In this document: positions 59,296 to 64,000 of the stretch, in pieces
Position numbering within the stretch: the stretch's first letter is position 1
Layout of the letters: each line of letters begins with the position of its first letter
NCBI RefSeq assembly: GCF_026151205.1
Contig: NC_087076.1
Location: 20,453,919-20,517,918, forward strand
DNA from: Bolinopsis microptera
Taxonomy: Eukaryota; Ctenophora; Tentaculata; Lobata; Bolinopsidae
Direction of reading: 5' to 3'
DNA: 64,000 nt
The notes under the pieces: model-generated
What the model was told of the DNA's origin: nothing
Database searches by the model: none
Seen by the model: the letters and a program-made list of their open reading frames with translations, nothing else
Position numbers and translations under genes: made by a program

Positions 59296-59832
59296 AGTTC
59301 ATAATTTTACGAATTTAAGAATTATAACACATTTCTTTCTTATTTAAATATCTGAACCTTTTTCTATTGAAATCTTCTATATTAATCAATTGTATTATAT
59401 TTATATAATATACAGTGCAGTATACACTATACATTACACAAATATGTTAACTCAAGGTAGTAATCAAGTTTTAATTTATGGACCGAACTGAAAATGTATC
59501 AAAGGTAAACAAAGGATCCATACCCCTGTTGCCAGAAATAGACTTTAATAACACTGTAAAAAACGTACTGTGCAGAATTTGGGCTCAACGTATTTGAGCA
59601 TACAAGATTTAATATATTATTTGAACTTAATCTAAAATCCTCAATCTAAATAGTTTCTCCAAAATGTCTTATTTAATTAATTACCATTAAGTAAGTATAC
59701 ATTCAATTTGAACATATGATTTATAATAATAATAATAATCTATAATATATCCAAACAAATGTGTAATTCACCGGTTGACTCATGATTAGGTCTCCGCTAT
59801 TTTGCGATAAACGAAAATTGAGACGAGGTTAC
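59296..59832. other. Intergenic, 3' flank of the RecQ-like gene
   Basis: AT-rich; nothing recognised apart from a short (AAT)n at 59,725-59,740. Confidence 0.45.
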
Positions 59833-61650
59833 TTAAAATATATCGTTAGTTATAACTAGTATGTCCCTCTTCACCCTGTCACTCAGTCCTGGCACGATTC
59901 CTTCAATATCTTCCAAATTAAAAATATGTCCGCATTCATTTGTGAGAAGTTTAATGACTCCTTCCGTGAGTTTACAGTCCAGAAAGGGTCTGTTGTCACT
60001 ATAGGACGTCAGCTGGCATGCTAACGCTTTTGCAAAGAACTCCCTATCTTCTTTCGTCACTGTGCGTCTAGGTTCTGGAAATATTATGACTGATATTGCT
60101 GATTCTTCACCACTCGCAGGAGCACAAAGTTAAATTGTTGTTGTTGTTATCATTACTTTTCGATAAAAGCAAAAAAGCACAGTTTAGGCATGAACGTTAC
60201 AAATATTACATGTGATTTAAAACATTCGGTACTAAGTACTCAGTACTCACGCATGTCTACATCCGACCTCCTCTGCTTGTTATTCCGTTCCCGGAGTCTT
60301 TGAATGAGTGGGTCTTGGGAAGGTCTGCAAACATCGCAGCAAGTATCGTTATAAACGTTGTCATGCAGCTTGAGTACCCCTGATGACATTTATGTCATCG
60401 CATTGAAATGGCTAAAATTTGTGATTTCAAATGCCGTTGGAGAACTTAAAGTATTTGCCAACTAATAAAGGATATTGAATTACTTTTTCAATTGTAGGAC
60501 TACGTGGAGCTGTTTTACCTTTAAAGGTACCAGAAAGTATTATCCTACGGCAAGTTCCATTCTGGTCGCGGTACATAAGACACTCTCCGTCCATATCCCT
60601 GGTCTTGTTGTGCGTAAATACAATACATATCGCCTTTAGATTTGCACTTCTCCCAGCCCGACCTGAGATTAAAAAGCAACGTTTAAGACAATTAAGCTCG
60701 TTAAACCTTTAATAGAGGTATATGTGCAGAGCGCTCTATAAAATTATTACAAATAACTTAATTGTTTCACATTACCCACCAATCATCTGGATGAAATCCT
60801 CTGCCGTACGAGCCATTTTCGAATGGATGACGTATTGGATCCCTAAAGAATATACATTTTTATCAAATTTACTATTAACCGTGTTTAACACAGAGAATCC
60901 ATTTGTTTGAAATAGACTGTTTAAAAGGTGTTTAAAATAGTCTTCGATATACTTGGTGCCAAACATAGTACATACCTGCTGCATCAAATCCCATAGATAA
61001 GGCACTTGTAGCTATGACGAATTTGATACGCCAATTGATATTCATTAGATCAGCCGCTATTTCTTCCTGTTTACTGTCTGGTATCTGGGAGTGAAATACT
61101 TCAACAAGACTAATTTTCCTCGGATCCTTTTTGAGTGCCTGAAATTAAGAAAATGTCACTGGTAATTGGTAAATAATGAGTTCCGTACACAGTTAACTTT
61201 AGTTAAGTCGGTAGATGGTTTAAATGCTGATAACCCGGCACAAAAAGAAATTTTTAAACAACAGTTTAACAAGTTTAAGTATGAACAAGTTAAATGGTTA
61301 TGTCAGTCTTCAATATTTTATATCCCATATAAGCTAAACATGTGGCCATAAAATGAATTATTTAAGTATGTGCACAATCAATCATATTAATTGTATATAT
61401 GCTGGCAAATAACCATTTTTACCTGCATGAATTCTAAATATCTATATCCGCAGTCAACCAACGAGTTTTCGAAGATTATCACCCTGGGACACTCTTCTGC
61501 TTCATTCTCAAGTAAGGACACCAGTGGTACTATGTCTAGCTTTCCCGGGATATTAATTAAAGAAATCCTGCTATTAACAGGATTTTGCGAGATTCTCATC
61601 AACTGATGCAACATTACAGAAAGTGTCACATATGCTCTAGTTCTTTCTAA
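59833..61650 (-). CDS. RecQ-like helicase, C-terminal half, six exons
   Basis: Exons on the minus strand: about 61,650-61,423, 61,138-60,976, 60,842-60,780, 60,662-60,519, 60,379-60,251 and 60,074-59,833. Every junction is GT-AG and the phases join without breaks. RecQ enzymes are ATP-driven DNA helicases. The joined product covers helicase domain 2: FHSQIP, then IATSALSMGFDAAG (motif V region) and FIQMIGRAGR (motif VI with both arginine-finger positions). A zinc-binding region follows with C..CRR and DTCCDVC. The tail reads KEDREFFAKALACQ and ends VKRDILVITNDIF. The ATPase half (Walker A, DEAH box) was not found between 61,650 and 64,000, so either it lies beyond the window, upstream of the transposon at 62,122, or the gene is a 5'-truncated copy. 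The 5' edge of the first exon is uncertain (ATTTAG acceptor near 61,651). Such RecQ-like copies are often multiplied in invertebrate genomes. Confidence 0.8.
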
Positions 61651-61651
61651 A

Positions 61652-62115
61652 TGTTAAGCAGAGAAATCTGGCTATATAATATATTTATCAAATAAATGTG
61701 TAATAACAACAGATGTATACAATTACTGCAATTCTAAAAAATTTAAGTTTACATTAATGTGCTGATACGATACACTCCAAAATATTCCTAATTTTGTGTT
61801 GTTATCATAATCCCATTCCGCAGGGCACAACACCACAACTTCAGAAGATGCAAGGAGCGTGTTCTTAACTATCCAAAACGAAGGTTGGTGAACAATAGAA
61901 AAATTGATATTTTGTTGGTTGGCGTTATCATGGTGAGAAACCAGGGGTATTACGAGATATTATAACGTCCCGAAGGTCATTTTAATTGTAATATTTATCC
62001 AATCTAGTACAATAATGTAGACCAAGGAATACCGATAGGGCAGCTAAGTAATTAAGTTTTCAAACTGGGGCGTTTTGAACATTATAGTACCTAACCACAA
62101 ATGTTTAAAACTTCC
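61652..62115. other. Intergenic or intronic, possible open stretch
   Basis: On the minus strand about 61,802-61,950 is open without a start (NTLLASSEVVVLCPAEW is legible). It is not assigned to any family. Otherwise AT-rich. Confidence 0.35.
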
Positions 62116-62417
62116 GAGAATGGGCAGTATCGAGATAGCCCGACCACTGTCCGCGGACAGTTGTCCGCAGACTGTATAATAACAGTATCCCCTGAATCAA
62201 GCAAACAGGTGTTTGTGAATAGTTCAAAATAGATTCAAATGTGGTCTCTCGGATATAATTAGTTACTAATAATATTGATTGCTCAATGAAATAAATGATT
62301 ACGATTAAAATGTGGTATATAAGTCGTTCGTTTTGGTGAAGTATTATCAGTTGCCATCATCAACAACAACAACTATTCCAATTCCTGACATGGTACTCTT
62401 CTGTCTAATGGACGACA

Positions 62418-62639
62418 TTAATGGACCCACCGCCTCCCTCGAGACTTCCTATTCCAGAAAAACCTCCTAAAGAGCTCCATGTCCTGTTCTGGGTGTAATG
62501 CATCTATGTCCCTGGTTCCCTCCTCGTCCTCGAAGTCTCCAGATGGCCTGATATGGCGCTGCTCCCCCTGCAAGAAGTACAAGAATATCAGAACAGACAG
62601 CATCCTCTCTGGACAGAAGCTCGCTTTCAAGACCTTCAT
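62418..62639 (-). CDS. Short ORF inside the transposon, possible transposase exon
   Basis: 73 codons from the ATG at 62,639. The middle is acidic (GDFEDEEGTRDIDALHPEQD) and the end is basic and aromatic (FRRFFWNRKSRGRRWVH) before a TAA. An RRRxWVHP-like block near the N-terminus is typical of PIF/Harbinger nucleases (HARBI1), and this ORF could be a first-exon remnant, but the evidence is a dozen residues. A second frame is open over part of the same stretch (62,467-62,697). No catalytic D-D-E residues. It could also be a captured host exon. Confidence 0.3.
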   Translation of the reverse strand: MKVLKASFCPERMLSVLIFLYFLQGEQRHIRPSGDFEDEEGTRDIDALHPEQDMELFRRFFWNRKSRGRRWVH

Positions 62640-62851
62640 ACAACTGCTGTTCGCAGAGTAGGGCTGAGTTCATCCGTTTCGTTTTCTCTGAGACCATAGT
62701 TGTAGTTGTTCAAGAAGGAGTTGATTATAGAAATGATTGATGCAGTCTGATAATAGTTATTCTTTATATATTGCATGATGTGAACTGATCTCGTAAGGTT
62801 GCTTAATCGTTTAATAAGCCTTGACACCACCGCTGATTGAAATTCGCGTGC

Positions 62852-62972
62852 GATGATGTGAACCCTGCTTGACTCAGGGGATGATGTGAACCCTGCTTGA
62901 TTCAGGGGATGATGTGAACCCTGCTCGATTCAATGATTCAGGGGATGATGTGAACCCTGCTTGATTCAGGGG
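62852..62972 (+). repeat. 28-bp tandem repeat in the transposon
   Basis: Four copies of GATGATGTGAACCCTGCTTG followed by ATTCAGGG, the third with a small insertion. The unit's end (TGCTTGATTCAGGGG) is also the inner edge of the left inverted end (CCCCTGAATCAAGCA), so the array grew from the terminal repeat. Confidence 0.9.
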
Positions 62973-63082
62973 ATACTGTTATTATACAGTAATATGATCT
63001 GGTAGACAGGTGTCTGCGGACAACTGACCGCGGACAGTTGTCCGCGGACAGTGGTCGGGCTATCTCGATACTGCCCGAGAAT

Positions 63083-64000
63083 GTTGGGTTAATACAGTGG
63101 GTGCTTAATATGTTTACGGCATGTCTAAATAAGAGAGTTTGAATGCATGTCACGTGATATAGTTAACAGTCAGTGTAATTACGAGTCAGGGAATGTGTCT
63201 AGCTATACAGGGCCCTTTGGTGTATTTGTAATAAATTTTTTAGTGACGTGACACCTCTTAGTAATAAGTAGTGACGATTAACGGGACAAATTATGGTTAA
63301 TTTTCTAAAAAACTAGCAAATATGTCACCTTTAGATAATAAAAAGGACCCACGCTCAAACATTTTTCGAGGTACGTTAAGCGCGCGCACCGCAGTTCCTT
63401 TTAATATGATTATGACGTATCGTCTCGGTTTAACAATCATAACGTGATCACGTACTGTACGTGACGTATAATCTTACTTATTTAGTGAACAAAGAGTGTG
63501 AGAGAGTGTGAAAGTAAAAGTACTATACTATACTGCGAAACGGACAAATTGGTTTAGTCAATAAACTGGGATGAACCGCTTTTGGTGTTACGCCTTACGG
63601 TCAGATAAATAAACTACTGTATTCTGGTCCCAATAGTTTACTGTGACTTTTGAGTTGAAGATTAGGCGTACATCATAATGTCCCTAGTGTTTTGTTTAGC
63701 TCACCAAGGTTTAAGGACTATTTGAAAGTGAGGGATTTTACTAAGAAGAAGCAAACATCGACCAATAGCTCTTATTAATGCTATTTGTTTGTTTAAAAGG
63801 CGAAATGTGGGATTCTATTCGCTTTAAATCCGGTTCCATAATGATACTTGACTTAGTTCGGCTTTGATGTCCGAGCAAAGCTATTATAAGTTAAACCTTA
63901 GTTTGTTAAAGTTGGCGGTTTTTCAAGAATCTCCGCCATACTGTCCATATCTCAGTTCTCGATAGGCGTAGAATCGTATCATACTGATAACTGATGTTGT
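63083..64000. other. Intergenic to window edge, no gene recognised
   Basis: About 900 bases without a credible ORF, repeat or motif on either strand. Confidence 0.45.

Larger units (their letters stand above)
62122..63076. mobile_element. 955-bp DNA transposon with long inverted ends
   Basis: The left end GGGCAGTATCGAGATAGCCC and the following GACCACTGTCCGCGGACAGT return as the complement ending at 63,076. The inverted ends are about 80 bp with extra sequence in the right copy. GAGAAT flanks both sides (62,116-62,121 and 63,077-63,082), a 6-bp target duplication. The ends hold repeated TGTCCGCGGACA palindromes. The interior has a short minus-strand ORF but no full transposase, so the element is non-autonomous. 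The superfamily is not certain: a 6-bp duplication does not fit Harbinger (3 bp) or hAT (8 bp). Confidence 0.85.

Noticed and set aside
61802-61950. Minus-strand open stretch (NTLLASSEVVVLCPAEW) as a missing Walker A exon of the RecQ gene
   Set aside because: Its place in the gene is right and it loosely resembles the segment before a P-loop, but the GKS/T residues are absent and the match is too short.

Overview
This window reads as nuclear DNA of an invertebrate animal. Support for that: an animal-type PLAT-lipoxygenase, a spliced RecQ-type helicase gene with GT-AG introns, LINE and GIY-YIG retroelement pieces, small inverted-repeat transposons, TTAGGG-type repeats and many minisatellites. 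An early-branching animal such as a sponge or cnidarian is my guess from the gene families; the sequence does not settle it. There are no operons, no CRISPR array and no tRNA or rRNA gene that I could recognise.

Layout. 1-9,165: a very large inverted repeat centred near 3,730. Each arm carries decayed coding sequence with a Walker A (P-loop) motif, and the arms run outward into a 56-bp satellite. 9,480-15,110: a 43-bp satellite interrupted by a frameshifted LINE reverse transcriptase. 15,314-16,954: a foldback-like insert with a core of telomere-like hexamers (TTAGGG, then TTGGGG, then TCAGGG). 16,955-31,171: a gene-poor stretch with inflated homopolymers, containing a direct duplicate (23,278-26,080) of the locus at 11,490-18,940. 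The duplicate lacks the telomere-like insert and so preserves the empty site. A run of 29 C at 31,172-31,200 marks a sharp change in sequence texture. Everything after it looks clean, while everything before it carries frequent one-base indels, as expected of unpolished long reads.

31,200-34,000: small mobile elements (a hAT-like MITE, a 5'-truncated LINE with target-site duplication, a GIY-YIG retroelement fragment). 34,330-36,588, minus strand: the one large intact gene, an intronless lipoxygenase with His/His/His/Asn iron ligands but a C-terminal Thr where animal enzymes usually end in Ile. 36.6-53 kb: mostly non-coding, with a LINE ORF1-like protein, a LINE 3' end, minisatellites and a possible first coding exon at 46.2 kb. 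53.3-59.3 kb: a mosaic of diverged tandem duplications with two similar spliced-looking exons. 59,833-61,650, minus strand: the C-terminal half of a RecQ-like helicase in six exons whose phases fit. 62,122-63,076: a 955-bp transposon with long terminal inverted repeats and a 6-bp target duplication.

The genes do not form a pathway. The strongest points for follow-up are the palindrome with satellite arms, the telomere-like foldback insert with its empty site, the lipoxygenase C-terminus, the half RecQ gene, and the quality break at 31.17 kb.
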